64,000 nt of DNA from Mobilicoccus caccae (GCF_030161635.1 NZ_BSUO01000001.1:1841199-1905198); one strand, 5' to 3'; positions 1 through 10,252 are shown, numbered from the stretch's first letter. Notes: generated from the letters alone by a model not told the origin. A program made the numbers and translations.

Positions 1-1197
1 CTGCAGGCTGTAGGTGACCAGCCACGCCAGGACGGTCGGCGCGAAGCCACCCAGCAGGGTGACGCCGATGTTGTAGGCCAGCGACATCCCCGTCGTCCGG
101 ATGGCCACCGGGTACATGGCCGCGAGCAGCGAGGGCAGCGGAGCGAAGTAGAGCGCCATCAGTGTGCCGAGGATGATCTCCGCCACGATGAGCGTCGCGA
201 CGGTGGGAGCCGTCGTGAGCAGCCAGAACATCGGGTAGGCGATGACCAGGCCGACACAGGCCGCGGTCAGCATGATCCGCGTCTGACCGACCCGATCGGC
301 CAGCATGCCGACGAACGGCGAACCGATGAGCGCGATCAGACCGGCCACGATGGCGCCCGCGTATCCGCTCCACGGCGGCAGTCCGAGGTTGCGCTGCGCG
401 AACGTCGGCAGGTAGGTGATGAGGTACACGCTCATCGTCGCCACACCCACGCACGCGGCGCCGGTGAGGACCCGCAGCATGTGGGTGCGGAACGTGGCGA
501 GCAGCGGTGAGTCCACCTTCTCCGCCTGCTGGAACTCCGGGGTGTCGTCCATGTGCATGCGGATCCACAGGCCGACGGGCCCGATCATCAGACCGAAGAC
601 GAACGGCAGGCGCCACGCCCCCGCATCGAGCGTCTGCTGGTCGATCAGGGTGTTGAGCAGGAAGCCCGCAGTGGCGGCCATGAACATGGACGCACCCTGC
701 GTCGCCACCTGCCAGGAGGCGTAGAAGGCCTTGCGGTCGGGGGCGTTCTCCGTCATGAACGCGGTGGCCGACCCGAACTCGCCACCGGCGGAGAAGCCCT
801 GCAGCAGTCGGGACAGCACGATGATGAGCGGCGCCGCCACCCCGATCGTCGCGTACGTCGGAGCGAACGCCATCATCGCCGTGCCGACGGTCATGAGCAG
901 GATCGTCATGGTCAGGGCGGCCTTGCGCCCACGCCGGTCCCCGTAGTTGCCGATGACGACCGCGCCCAGCGGCCGGATGAGGTAGGAGACTCCGAACAGG
1001 CCGAACGTGACGATGAGCCCGACGGTGGAGTCCAGCTCGGGGAAGAACAACCTGCTGATCACCGGCGCCATGAAGGCGTAGATGATGATGTCGAACCACT
1101 CGAGGGCGTTGCCGAGCGATGCGGCGACGACGGCCTTGCGCGCGGTGCGTCGCTGGTCAGGTGCCCACTGGACACGGGGGTCGGCCGGCACGCTCAT
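1..1197 (-). CDS. MFS transporter, metabolite:H+ symporter (MHS) type, partial
   Basis: Reading inward from an ATG at 1197, the frame stays open to the window edge, so the C-terminus is missing (about 399 residues seen). The product is a multi-spanning inner-membrane carrier. Near the N-terminus it has the MHS/ProP-like stretch SLGNALEWFD, and between helices 2 and 3 the MFS loop GDRRGRK, followed by a second MFS-like loop (ADRVGQTR) after helix 8. Families like this import organic acids, osmolytes or shikimate with protons; the substrate cannot be read here. The start codon overlaps the stop of the upstream deacetylase gene by ATGA, so the two are translationally coupled and the carrier may bring in, or export, the deacetylase substrate or product. 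Confidence 0.85.
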   Translation of the reverse strand, partial: MSVPADPRVQWAPDQRRTARKAVVAASLGNALEWFDIIIYAFMAPVISRLFFPELDSTVGLIVTFGLFGVSYLIRPLGAVVIGNYGDRRGRKAALTMTILLMTVGTAMMAFAPTYATIGVAAPLIIVLSRLLQGFSAGGEFGSATAFMTENAPDRKAFYASWQVATQGASMFMAATAGFLLNTLIDQQTLDAGAWRLPFVFGLMIGPVGLWIRMHMDDTPEFQQAEKVDSPLLATFRTHMLRVLTGAACVGVATMSVYLITYLPTFAQRNLGLPPWSGYAGAIVAGLIALIGSPFVGMLADRVGQTRIMLTAACVGLVIAYPMFWLLTTAPTVATLIVAEIILGTLMALYFAPLPSLLAAMYPVAIRTTGMSLAYNIGVTLLGGFAPTVLAWLVTYSLQ

Positions 1198-2384
1198 GAT
1201 GCGATCCCTTCGGAGAGGTGGTCGATGAGTCGGTTCATGAACGCCTCGCACTGCTCGATCTGGCTCAGCTCGATGAACTCGTCGGCGGCGTGGGCCTGGG
1301 CGATGTCACCCGGCCCGCACACGATGGTCTCGATCCCCGAGCCGGCGAACTGGCCGGCCTCGGTGCCGTAGGTCACCTTCTCGTCGCTGTCGTGCGCGCC
1401 CAGCGCGACCGCCAGGCGGCTCGCCGCGGTGTCGGGCTCCGCGTCGAGCCCCGGCACCTGCGCCAGGACGTCCACCTGTACGGACGCCGCGTCGTTCTCG
1501 GCCCTCATACGCCTCTCGACCTCCGCGGCGAACCCGCGGATGCGGTCCACGATCTCCGCCGGGTCGTTCGCGGCGATCGAACGGAACTCCAGCTCCACCA
1601 CGCACCGGTCGGGCACCGTGTTGCCGGCGATGCCGCCGGAGACGATGTTGACGCTGGCGGTCGTGTACGCCAGCGGGTAGGCCTCGTCGTACGGACCCTC
1701 CTCGCGCCACCCGTCGGCCATGTCCCGCACGCGGGTGATGAAGCGGGCGGCGTGCTCGATGGCGTTGACGCCCTGCGCGGTGAGCGAGGAGTGGGCGGCG
1801 ACGCCCGTGAAGGTCACGCGGATGAGGTTGATCGACTTGTGCGCCTTGATGATCCGCATGTTCGTGGGCTCCCCCACCACGCAGACCTCCGGGGAGAGTC
1901 CCAGGTCGGCGATCTGCTTGACGATCTCCGCGCCACCGACGCACCCGACCTCCTCGTCGTAGGACAGGGCGAGGTGGATGGGCTCGCGCAGGTCGCTCTC
2001 GACCATGCGCGGCAGCAGATGGAGCGCGACGGCGCTGAAGGCCTTCATGTCGCACGTCCCGCGTCCGTACAGCCGCCCGTCCCGGACCTGCGGGGTGAAC
2101 GGATCGCTCGTCCACTCCTGCCCGTCGACGGGGACGACGTCCGTGTGCCCCGACAGCATGACGCCGCCGGAGCGGCTGCCGTCGGACGCCGGCACGGTCG
2201 CCAGCAGGTTGGCCTTGGTCCCCTCGGCGTTGGGGAGGATGTGCGGGGTGACGCCGTGAGACCGCAGCTCCTCCGCCACGAGCTCGATGAGCTCGAGGTT
2301 GGAGTCGCGACTGGTCGTGTCGATGGAGACGAGGCGTGTCACCCACGCCAGGGAGGCAGGCTCAGGGCCTTCGCTTCTGTCCAT
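1194..2384 (-). CDS. argE: M20 family acetylornithine deacetylase-like peptidase (ArgE type)
   Basis: This 396-residue protein fits the ArgE/DapE branch of M20 zinc hydrolases, which remove N-acetyl or N-succinyl groups from amino acids. Metal-site motifs are visible in order: GHTDVVPVDGQ, GRGTCDMK, DEEVGCVGG with the catalytic Glu, and a late His in AQAHAADEF. ArgE would convert N-acetylornithine to ornithine. The gene is coupled to a transporter rather than to other arginine genes, so a scavenging or catabolic role on an N-acylated amino acid is equally possible. I chose ATG at 2384; a TTG three codons upstream is an alternative. Confidence 0.82.
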   Translation of the reverse strand: MDRSEGPEPASLAWVTRLVSIDTTSRDSNLELIELVAEELRSHGVTPHILPNAEGTKANLLATVPASDGSRSGGVMLSGHTDVVPVDGQEWTSDPFTPQVRDGRLYGRGTCDMKAFSAVALHLLPRMVESDLREPIHLALSYDEEVGCVGGAEIVKQIADLGLSPEVCVVGEPTNMRIIKAHKSINLIRVTFTGVAAHSSLTAQGVNAIEHAARFITRVRDMADGWREEGPYDEAYPLAYTTASVNIVSGGIAGNTVPDRCVVELEFRSIAANDPAEIVDRIRGFAAEVERRMRAENDAASVQVDVLAQVPGLDAEPDTAASRLAVALGAHDSDEKVTYGTEAGQFAGSGIETIVCGPGDIAQAHAADEFIELSQIEQCEAFMNRLIDHLSEGIAS

Positions 2385-2472
2385 GGGCAGCAACTATGGC
2401 ACCAGCGGAGAATCGTCCGACTTACGGGGTGAGCGCGTGTTGTCCGGGTTCGGCGGGGAGCCGGTGCGGCCC

Positions 2473-3394
2473 TCACACCAACCCGCGCCGCGCGGCCTGC
2501 AGGCCGAGCTGGAACCGCGAGCGCGCCGCCATCGTCTGCTGCAGCCGCGCGATCCGGCGTGCGACCGTGCGTTCGCTGACCCCGAGGTCGCGGGCGATGG
2601 CGTCGTCGGTCAGGCCCACGGCCAACCCGCGCAGGATGGTCGACTCCTCATCCCTCGCCTCACCGCCCTCACCGGCCCGCAGTGGGATGGCCAGCTGCCA
2701 CAGACTGTCGAAGAACCCCATCAGCGTGTCGAGCAGGAGGCTCGGCTGCACGAGGAACCCCTCGATCTGCCCCGCCGGAGTGACTCGGGCGATGAGCCCG
2801 ACCGCGTCGTCGGCGAGGACGATCTTCATCGGCACGTCGGGGAGCACCCGCGCCGTCTCCCCCGCACGCACCGCCGCGTCGACCTCGGCCCGGTGCTCCG
2901 GATCCTCCACGACGTCCGCGGAGTAGATGACGAAGTACTCCACACCCGCCGACATCGCCTGCAGCTGGGCGGCGCAGGGAGTCGCTTCACGCGAGGGTCG
3001 GTACGGGCCCCGATCCATCGCCCGCAACCGCGTGCGAGCCCCACGCTGCACCTGGAAGAACGCCTCGAGCACCGACTCGCCGCCGTGCAAGAACTGCACC
3101 GCCGGCTCGTCACCCTCCCCCGTCACCCGGTAGAGGGCCTGCAGCGGCGCGCTGATCTCACGCAGGATGGGCGCTCGTCTCGTGCCGGTGCGCCCACAAC
3201 GCCATGACCGCCTCAGGAGGCTGCAGGTGGGCCCGTTCACCGTCGCGTTCGGCCAGCCCGACGTCGACCAGGACCTCGGACTCCAGGTCCGTCAGGCCGG
3301 ACACGCCTTCCTCCAGGCCCCGGACATAGGTGCGTGCCACGACGTCGGACAGACCGGCCTGCACGAGTCGGCGTACGAGATGCGCATGAGGCAT
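2473..3394 (-). CDS. LuxR-type HTH regulator with TrmB-like N-terminus, frameshifted
   Basis: The C-terminal part (stop at 2473) ends in a LuxR-type HTH with the pattern LTDDAIARDLGVSERTVARR. The N-terminal part (ATG at 3394) lies in another frame and looks like the TrmB-like winged helix that precedes such regulators, with the stretch LESEVLVDVGLAERDGE. The two frames meet near 3165-3175, where removing one C from a CCC run joins them into a protein of about 306 residues, the usual size for this architecture. It lies upstream of, and in the same direction as, the ArgE/MFS pair, which it may control. Either the sequence has an extra base here or the gene is a recent pseudogene. Confidence 0.68.
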
Positions 3395-3458
3395 GCAGTC
3401 CACCGTAGACGCGGCCCGAGCCCACGTGTGGCGGCAGTTCGTCTGACAGGCTTCACGC

Positions 3459-3868
3459 ATGACACCAGACGAGGCACGCCACCCCGAGAGCGACCCGGCC
3501 GACCACGTCGTCTCCGCCGAGCGGCACATCCCGGCACCGGCGGAGGCGATCTTCGAGTTCATCGCCGACCCCGCGCTCCAGCCGGAGTGGGACGGCAACG
3601 ACAACCTCGCCCACGCCGATTCCGGGCAGCGTGGCGCCCGAGCGAGGTCGGGCAGCCCTGTCCCGGTCACCTGTGGCGCTGGGTACTCGAACCGACCACC
3701 GACGGAACCCTCGTCCGGCACACCTACGACTGGTCCCGCCTCACCGACGCCGGCCGCATCCCCCGCGCCCGCGCCACCACCGCCGACAGCCTTCTCGCCT
3801 CCATCGACTGTCTCGCCGCCCGGCTCTCGGGCCGACAGAGCACGGTCCGCCACACCCGCGCCGGCTGA
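3459..3868 (+). pseudogene. Decayed SRPBCC (polyketide cyclase/START-like) gene
   Basis: The 5' half from ATG 3459 encodes a typical SRPBCC start, with the stretch HIPAPAEAIFEFIADPALQP and then EWDGNDN. After about residue 55 the conserved sequence continues only in another frame (AWRPSEVG, then GHLWRWVLEP and HTYDWSRLTD) to a stop at 3868. About 30 residues that normally lie between the two halves are absent, so this is a real internal deletion of roughly 95 bp plus a frame change near 3625-3635, not a single-base error. The intact family binds hydrophobic ligands in a helix-grip fold. The gene is divergent from the regulator at 2473-3394. Confidence 0.6.
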
Positions 3869-3897
3869 GCAGCCGGCGCGGGCGGTCGGGCGGTCCC

Positions 3898-5448
3898 CTA
3901 CTTCTCGGTGTCCTCGTCCACCCAGTCCAACGTCTTGCTGACGGCCTTCTTCCAGTTGCGCAGCAGCCGCTCACGCTCGTCGTCGTCCATCTGCGGCTCC
4001 CACCGCTTGTCCTCGGCCCAGTTGTCGATGACGTCCTGCTCGCCCTCCCAGAACCCCACGGCGATGCCGGCCGCGTAGGCGGCGCCGAGGGCGGTCGTCT
4101 CCGAGACCTTGGGTCGCACCACAGAGACGTCGAGCATGTCGGCCTGGAACTGCATGAGCGCGTCGTTGGCGGTCATGCCTCCGTCGACCTTCAGCTCGGT
4201 CAGCTCCACCCCGTCGCTCTGGGCGTCGGCGATCATCGCGTCCATGACCTCCCGCGTCTGGAAGGCGGTGGCCTCCAACGCGGCCCGCGCGATGTGGCCC
4301 TTGTTGACGTACCTGGTCAGACCCACGAGCGCGCCGCGGGCGTCCGAGCGCCAGTGCGGGGCGAACAGGCCGGAGAACGCCGGGACGAAGTAGGCGCCAC
4401 CGTTGTCCTCCACGGTCTCGGCGAGCTTCTCGATGTCGGGGGCGCTCTTGATGATGCCCAGGTTGTCGCGCAGCCACTGCACGAGCGAACCCGTCACGGC
4501 GATCGAACCCTCGAGCGCGTACACCGCGTCCTGGTCACCGACCTTGTACGCCACCGTCGTGAGCAGCCCGTTCTCGCTGGTGACCGGCTCGGTGCCGGTG
4601 TTGATGAGCATGAAGTTGCCCGTGCCGTAGGTGTTCTTGGCCATGCCCTTGGAGAAGCACGCCTGCCCGAACGTCGCCGCCTGCTGATCCCCCAGGTCGC
4701 CGGCGATCGGGGTGTCGATGAGCAGGCCGCGCTTGCGCCCGTACCCGTACACCTCCGAGGAGGACTTGATCTCGGGCAGCATCGACATCGGGATCCGCAT
4801 GTCCTCACAGATGGACTCGTCCCAGGCCAGCTTGCGGTAGTCCATGAGCATCGTGCGCGACGCGTTGGTCACGTCGGTCACGTGCACGCCACCCTCGGTG
4901 CCGCCGGTGAGGTTCCAGATGACCCACGTGTCGGTGTTGCCGAACAGCAGGTCACCCTTCTCGGCCTTCTCCCGCGCACCCTCGACGTTGTCGAGGATCC
5001 ACGTCACCTTGGGCCCGGAGAAGTACGTCGCGAGCGGCAGCCCGCACACGTCCTTGTACTTCTCGGAGCCCTCGTCGCCGGCCAGCTCGTCGCAGATCTT
5101 CTGCGTGCGGGTGTCCTGCCACACGATGGCGTTGTAGACCGGCTCGCCGGTGTTCTTGTCCCAGACCACCGCCGTCTCACGCTGGTTGGTGATGCCGACG
5201 GCCGCGATCTCGTGCCGGTTGAGCTCCCCACGGGACAGTGCTTGACCGACGGCCTCGCGCACGTTCGACCAGATCTCCTTGGGGTCGTGCTCGACCCACC
5301 CGGCCTTGGGGAAGATCTGCTCGTGTTCGAGCTGCCCGACCGACACGATCGACCCGGAGTGGTCGAACACGATCGCTCGCGAACTCGTCGTTCCCTGGTC
5401 GATGGCGATGACGTACTTCTTGGGTGTGGTGGTGTCCTCGGGTGCCAT
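3898..5448 (-). CDS. glpK: Glycerol kinase
   Basis: Glycerol kinase phosphorylates cytosolic glycerol with ATP to sn-glycerol 3-phosphate. The 516-residue length is normal, and the FGGY-kinase landmarks are present: [14 protein letters not shown] at the N-terminus, [11 protein letters not shown], and the late motif [19 protein letters not shown] place the start at ATG 5448 because AGAGG sits 7 nt upstream; an ATG five codons further upstream has no such site. It is the last gene of glpD-glpF-glpK. Confidence 0.96.
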   Translation of the reverse strand: MAPEDTTTPKKYVIAIDQGTTSSRAIVFDHSGSIVSVGQLEHEQIFPKAGWVEHDPKEIWSNVREAVGQALSRGELNRHEIAAVGITNQRETAVVWDKNTGEPVYNAIVWQDTRTQKICDELAGDEGSEKYKDVCGLPLATYFSGPKVTWILDNVEGAREKAEKGDLLFGNTDTWVIWNLTGGTEGGVHVTDVTNASRTMLMDYRKLAWDESICEDMRIPMSMLPEIKSSSEVYGYGRKRGLLIDTPIAGDLGDQQAATFGQACFSKGMAKNTYGTGNFMLINTGTEPVTSENGLLTTVAYKVGDQDAVYALEGSIAVTGSLVQWLRDNLGIIKSAPDIEKLAETVEDNGGAYFVPAFSGLFAPHWRSDARGALVGLTRYVNKGHIARAALEATAFQTREVMDAMIADAQSDGVELTELKVDGGMTANDALMQFQADMLDVSVVRPKVSETTALGAAYAAGIAVGFWEGEQDVIDNWAEDKRWEPQMDDDERERLLRNWKKAVSKTLDWVDEDTEK

Positions 5449-5571
5449 GTCGATACCTCTCACGTCGTCGTGGTGGGTGATTCTCTGGTCGGGAACGGTG
5501 GGTCGTTGCTGTCACGGTGCCACCGGGGCGGCGGGGATGTGGCCGATCCGCCACCTCGGAACACGGCCGCG

Positions 5572-6330
5572 TCAGAACACGATGGACAGCAACCCGGCCG
5601 CGAGGCCGCCGATGATCGGGCCGCAGACCGGCACCCAGGCGTAGGCCCAGTCGCTGCTGCCCTTGCCGCGGATGGGCAGGAGCGCGTGGGCGATCCGGGG
5701 GCCGAGGTCGCGCGCCGGGTTGATGGCGTACCCCGTCGGGCCGCCCAGGGACAGGCCGATGCCGACGACCAACAACGCCACGGGCAGGGCGCCGAGCGCG
5801 GCCGGCGTGTTGTCGAACCGCAGGATGATGTAAACGAGCACGAACGTCGCGATCGCCTCGGTGAGCAGGTTCCAGCCGTAGGAGCGCACCGCCGGAGTCG
5901 TGCAGAAGACGGAGAGCTTGTCGCCGGGGTCGGCCTCCTCGTCGAAGTGCTTGCGGTAGGCGAGGAAGACGAGGACGGCACCGACGAAGGCACCGACGAG
6001 TTCTCCCGCGAGGTAGGTCAGCGTGGAGGCGAACGTCACGGCCACGCCCGGCGCGTACTCCTGCGCGCCGCTGCCCAGGAGCCCGAACGTCACCGCCGGA
6101 TTGATGTGTGCGCCGGACCGATACGAGGCGTACACCCCGGCGAACACCGCGAACCCCCACCCGAAGGTGATGACGATCCATCCGGCGTCGAACGCCTTGG
6201 ACTTCGGCAACAGCACTCCCGCGACGACCCCACCGCCCAACAGGATGAGAATCGCGGTGCCGAGTACCTCCGAGAGGAACACATCGGTCAAGGGCACAGG
6301 TGCGGCGGCAGCCGCAAGCGTGTTGAGCAT
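5572..6330 (-). CDS. glpF: Glycerol uptake facilitator (aquaglyceroporin)
   Basis: This 252-residue MIP-family channel lets glycerol cross the inner membrane by facilitated diffusion. Both NPA signature loops are visible: HINPAVTFG in the first half and YAINPARDLGPR in the second. The Asp after the second NPA box (NPARD) is typical of glycerol-conducting members. Six membrane segments can be followed. The start at 6330 is supported by AAAGGA upstream. It lies between glpD and glpK, so imported glycerol is trapped by the next gene's product. Confidence 0.94.
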   Translation of the reverse strand: MLNTLAAAAAPVPLTDVFLSEVLGTAILILLGGGVVAGVLLPKSKAFDAGWIVITFGWGFAVFAGVYASYRSGAHINPAVTFGLLGSGAQEYAPGVAVTFASTLTYLAGELVGAFVGAVLVFLAYRKHFDEEADPGDKLSVFCTTPAVRSYGWNLLTEAIATFVLVYIILRFDNTPAALGALPVALLVVGIGLSLGGPTGYAINPARDLGPRIAHALLPIRGKGSSDWAYAWVPVCGPIIGGLAAGLLSIVF

Positions 6331-6370
6331 GTCGATCCTTTACACGTCGTCGTGTCGAAAATCTCGCAGT

Positions 6371-6400
6371 CGGGCCGGCTCGGGCCGGCTCGGGCCGGCC
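6371..6400. repeat. Three tandem copies of a 10-bp unit
   Basis: Three perfect copies of CGGGCCGGCT (last base C in the final copy) lie in the glpD-glpF intergenic gap, 8 nt downstream of the glpD stop codon. The unit is partly self-complementary, so the transcript could fold. Function is unknown; it could damp read-through or be replication slippage. Confidence 0.8.
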
Positions 6401-6407
6401 GCCCGCC

Positions 6408-8153
6408 TCAGACGAGAGGCACCAGGTCAGCGGCCTCGAGTCGGGCGGCGATGGCGGCCGCGTCGTCGGTCTCCGCCTCGGCGGCGGCCTCCGCCGCGAC
6501 CCGGTCGCGGTAGGAGGTGATCTCTCGCTGCAGGCGTTCCTCGTCCCACCCGAGCAGGGGGCGACGATCTCGCCGATCTCCTCCAGCGCGGCGCTGCCGC
6601 GGTCGCGCTGCTCGTAGTCGAGCCGCACCCGGCGGCGCACGATGTCCTCCAGGTGCAGGGCCCCTTCGTGCGTCACCGCGAAGGCCACCTCGACCCGCAG
6701 GTAGGCCTCCGCCTTCTCCAGCGGCCTGCCGAGGTCGGGGCGCTCGGCGACGAGGTCGAGGATGACCGGCAACTCGTCGCCGTACCGGTCGAGCAGGTGC
6801 TGGACCCGCTCGGGGGTCCACCCCTCGTCGGCCGCGATCCGGTCGCGCTGCGCCTGCCAGGCGGCGTACGCCGCCGCGCCCACCAGTGGAGTCCGCTCGG
6901 TGACCGAGGGGCGCTTTTTCGCGGCGTCCTTGCCGTGCACGTGCTCGAGGACGAAGTCGACCGCGTCCTCGGCCATGACCCGGTAGGTCGTCAGCTTGCC
7001 GCCGGCGATCGCCGCGAGGCCGGGCATGACCTCGGCCACCGTGTGCTCACGCGAGACCTTGGCCGAGGACTCCCCTCCCCTTGGTCTTGGGCTGCAGCAA
7101 CGGCCGGAGCCCGGCGTAGGTCCCGACGATGTCCTCCCGCGTGAGCGTGCGCGCGAGGACGGAGTTGGCCTGCTCCAGGACGTAGTCGATGTCGGTCGAG
7201 GTCGTCACGGGGTGCTGCAGGTCCTCGGTCCACTCGGTGTCGGTGGTGCCGATGACCCAGTGCCGGTCCCACGGGATGATGAACAGCACCGATTTCTCGG
7301 TGCGCAGGAAGATGCCGGCCTCGCCGTCGATGCGGTCCTTGGGCACGACGATGTGGATACCCTTGCTGGCCAGCACCCGCAGGCCGCCCTTGTCGGTGGC
7401 GAGGTCCTGGGTGCGTTCGGTCCACACGCCCGTCGCGTTGACGACGTAGGTGGCGCGCACCTCCAGGTCGCGCCCGGCCTCCAGGTCACGCAGCACGGCA
7501 CCGGTGACCCGCTCGGTGCCGTCGACGGTCTCCTTGAGGTACCCGGTCACCTGGGTACGGCTGGCGCACATCGCCCCGTAGCCCCGCGCCGTGCGCACGA
7601 GGTCCAGCACGAGGCGGGCGTCGTCCACCCGCGCGTCGTAGAAGCGGATCGCACCGACCAGGGCATCGCCGCGGATCCCCGGGAACAGCTCCCGGGCCCC
7701 CTCCTTGGAGTAGTGCCGCTGGCTGGGCACGGCGCTCTGCCCGCCCCCGCCGAACTGGGACAACATGTCGTACATGCCGACCCCGACCGCGCTGTAGGAG
7801 CGCTCGACCACCGGAGTCTTGAGCGGCCAGAGGAACGGCTGCGCCTTGACCAGGTGCGGCGCGGTGCGGGTGAGCAGCAGCCCGCGCTCCTTGAGCGCCT
7901 CGGCGACCAGGGCGAAGTTCAACTGGTAGAGGTAGCGCAGCCCGCCGTGCACGAGCTTGCTCGACCACTGCGAGGTGCCACCCGCCCAGTCCTGCGCCTC
8001 GACGATCGCCACCCGCATCCCGCGCGTGGCGGCGTCCAGGGCGATCCCGGCCCCGGTCACCCCACCGCCGACGACCAGCAGATCGACGGGCTCGCTGCTC
8101 ATGTCGGACAACGACTGCTCTCGTTGGGCGGGGGTCAGGCTGGTGCGGGGCAT
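6408..8153 (-). CDS. glpD: Aerobic glycerol-3-phosphate dehydrogenase, with two apparent sequencing frameshifts
   Basis: GlpD is a membrane-associated FAD enzyme oxidising glycerol 3-phosphate to dihydroxyacetone phosphate and passing electrons to quinone. The N-terminal FAD fold shows DLLVVGGGVTGAG, followed by GGTSQWSSKLVHGGLRYL. The reading breaks twice. At about 7071-7082 (tcccctcccc) one base must be removed to reach SSAKVSREHTV and GGKLTTYRVMA. At 6557-6561 (a run of five G) one base must be added to reach LLGWDEERLQREI. The two offset each other, giving 581 residues in total. The start ATG 8153 has GAGGAG upstream. It is the first gene of the glycerol operon and is divergent from the SorC regulator. 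Confidence 0.9.
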
Positions 8154-8202
8154 CTCGTCTCCTCGATGTCGGTGTCAGGTCCCACCCTGCCTCACCGAGA
8201 CA

Positions 8203-8225
8203 TTCGTGCACAGGGGATGCACGAA
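8203..8225. promoter_or_regulatory. Palindromic operator candidate between glpD and sorC-type gene
   Basis: A perfect inverted repeat TTCGTGCA-N7-TGCACGAA sits in the 94-bp gap between the divergent glpD (start 8153) and the SorC-family regulator (start 8248). Its position fits a dyad operator bound by the neighbouring regulator to control both directions. A further half-like element, GTTCACG, follows at 8227-8233. Confidence 0.6.
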
Positions 8226-8247
8226 CGTTCACGTAGGGTGGCTCGTC

Positions 8248-9213
8248 GTGAACGAACGCGACATCGTGGAGGCGGCCCACGCCTACTACGTGCTGGACGA
8301 GACGATGGAGGGGATCGCCCACCGCCTCGGCGTCTCACGCTCCACGGTCTCCCGCCTGCTCAAGGAGGCCCGCCGTCAGGGCGTCGTCCAGATCACCGTG
8401 GACACCGAACCCCGCTCGACGACGACGATCCAGCATCATCTCGACCGGTTCGGGGTCACCGGCCACATCGTGGACCTCCGCTCGTCGGCGACGCCCCTCT
8501 CCCGCCTGGACGCCGTCGCGCGTTCGGCCGGCAACCTCGTCACCTCCCTCATGCACGACGGCGCGGGCCTCGGCTTCGCGTGGGGCACGACGATCAGCGC
8601 CGTGGTCGACAAACTCCCCGCCAAGCCCCTGCGCGGCGCGACCGTGGTCCAACTGAACGGTGCCGCGAGCGCGGCGACCAGTGGCATCGCCTACGCCGGC
8701 GACATCCTGACCCGGGCCGCGCGGGCCTACGACGCCCACCCGCAACACTTCCCCGTCCCCGCGTTCTTCGACTACGCCGAGACGCGGGAGGCGCTGTGGC
8801 GGGAGAAGAGCGTGCGGCGCGTCCACGAGATGCACCGGGGTCTGGACGTCGCCGTGTTCAGCACCGGCAGCTTCACCAGCGAACTCCCCTCACACGTCTA
8901 CTCCTCGCAGTACCTCTCGCGCGACGACGTGGCCGAACTCCTGCGCGCCGACGTCGTCGGCGACGTGTGCACCGTGTTCCTGCGGGAGGACGGCTCCTAC
9001 GCCGACATCGCCATCAACGACCGGGCCAGCGGACCGACACCGGCCGACCTGCAGCGCCTGCCCCGGCGGATCTGCGTGGTGACCGGCGTGGCGAAGGTGC
9101 CCGCCGCCCTGGGGGCCCTGCGCTCCGGTGCGGTGACCGACCTCGTGCTCGACGACCTCACCGCCGCCGCACTCGTCCGACGACTGGAACGCCCGGCTAG
9201 GGTGAACCGATGA
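8248..9213 (+). CDS. SorC/DeoR-type sugar-binding transcriptional regulator
   Basis: This 321-residue protein has an N-terminal HTH (EGIAHRLGVSRSTVSRLLKEA) followed by a SorC-family effector-binding domain. That domain shows the family patterns GLGFAWGTTISAVVDKL and a late INDRASGPT segment. Such proteins bind sugar or polyol phosphates and repress or activate nearby catabolic operons. Being divergent from glpD with a palindrome between them, it is the likely regulator of glycerol use. The start is GTG 8248. Its 3' end overlaps the next gene by ATGA. Confidence 0.88.
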   Translation: MNERDIVEAAHAYYVLDETMEGIAHRLGVSRSTVSRLLKEARRQGVVQITVDTEPRSTTTIQHHLDRFGVTGHIVDLRSSATPLSRLDAVARSAGNLVTSLMHDGAGLGFAWGTTISAVVDKLPAKPLRGATVVQLNGAASAATSGIAYAGDILTRAARAYDAHPQHFPVPAFFDYAETREALWREKSVRRVHEMHRGLDVAVFSTGSFTSELPSHVYSSQYLSRDDVAELLRADVVGDVCTVFLREDGSYADIAINDRASGPTPADLQRLPRRICVVTGVAKVPAALGALRSGAVTDLVLDDLTAAALVRRLERPARVNR

Positions 9214-10235
9214 GACGGCCACGCGTGCGACACCGCCCGGCCCAGCCGTCCTCCTGTGCCGGAATGTGGGCCGACGCCGACGAGCCCGCGTGGGGGTCGG
9301 CGGCGCCGGCGACCTTCTGGGTGGCCCTCGAGCAGCGCGGGCCGTGGGGCAACAAGGCCTTCGTCGAGTCCCGTCTCGACCCGAGGACGGGGTCGGCCAT
9401 CGAGCGGGCCTGCGCGGCGGCCGGCGGACGCGCGCTGCTCATCCGTTCGGCCGACGACCACGTCCTCGCACGTGCGGACGAGTCCGGCACGCGACGGCTC
9501 TTCGTCTCCGGCGGCATGTCCTCCCGTGCGCCGTGGTTGCTGGCCGCCGACATCGAGGACCCTGCCCTCGTCCTCGACCTGCCCTTCTCGACACTGGTCG
9601 GCCCCGACCCCTCGGCGGCCATCGCCGCGCTGCCGATGCTGCGCCGCACCGGTCAGTCGGTGCTGCTCGTGTGCACCAACGCCAAGCGGGACGCCTGCTG
9701 CGCCGTCCTCGGCCGACCGGTGGCACTCGAGGCCGCCGACATGCGCCCGGGCCGGGTCTGGGAGTGCACGCACACCGGCGGGCACCGCTTCTCGGCCACC
9801 GGTGTCGTGCTGCCCACCGGCGCGACGCTGGCGCGGCTCACCACCGACCTCGCGGTGGCCTCCCTCGACGCGGCGGCGCGGGGCCGGATCGCCGAGGGCA
9901 CCAACGACGCCCGGCATCACCGGGGTCTGTCGCACCTCCGGCCTCCGGTCCAGGCGGCCGACGCCTGGGTCCGTGCGACGACCGGTGAGGTCGACGTGAC
10001 CGCCCTGACCTCCTACTTGGCCCAGGGCGGCGACGGCACCACGGCCGACGCGTGGGTCACCGTCGTCCACCGCGACGGCCACCGGTGGGATCTGCGCGTG
10101 CGCAAGCGGTTCGACCCGACCCGCCTCCGGCGCAACTCGTGCATCACCGATCCCGTGCCCGCCGAGCGCTGGGACGTGACCCTGCAGCGGGAGACCGGCC
10201 CCCGCACCTACCGGCCGCTCACACCGGAGCTGTAG
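9210..10235 (+). CDS. Sucrase ferredoxin-like protein
   Basis: This 341-residue protein has a thioredoxin-like ferredoxin (sucraseferredoxin) domain with the cysteine pattern CTNAKRDACC and then WECTHTGGHRFSATGVVLP, expected to hold a [2Fe-2S] cluster. It is cytosolic, with no signal peptide or helix. The role of the family in actinobacteria is poorly known, and redox chemistry is inferred from the Cys/His pattern. It is coupled by ATGA to the SorC regulator, though no biochemical link to glycerol is evident. Confidence 0.78.
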   Translation: MRRPRVRHRPAQPSSCAGMWADADEPAWGSAAPATFWVALEQRGPWGNKAFVESRLDPRTGSAIERACAAAGGRALLIRSADDHVLARADESGTRRLFVSGGMSSRAPWLLAADIEDPALVLDLPFSTLVGPDPSAAIAALPMLRRTGQSVLLVCTNAKRDACCAVLGRPVALEAADMRPGRVWECTHTGGHRFSATGVVLPTGATLARLTTDLAVASLDAAARGRIAEGTNDARHHRGLSHLRPPVQAADAWVRATTGEVDVTALTSYLAQGGDGTTADAWVTVVHRDGHRWDLRVRKRFDPTRLRRNSCITDPVPAERWDVTLQRETGPRTYRPLTPEL

Positions 10236-10252
10236 GACGCCGGCAGCGCACC

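Noticed and set aside
3631..6513. A plus-strand open frame of about 960 codons
   Set aside because: It is the antisense of glpK, glpF and glpD. Its residues are Arg/Gly/Pro-rich without domain motifs, as expected from high-GC shadow frames.
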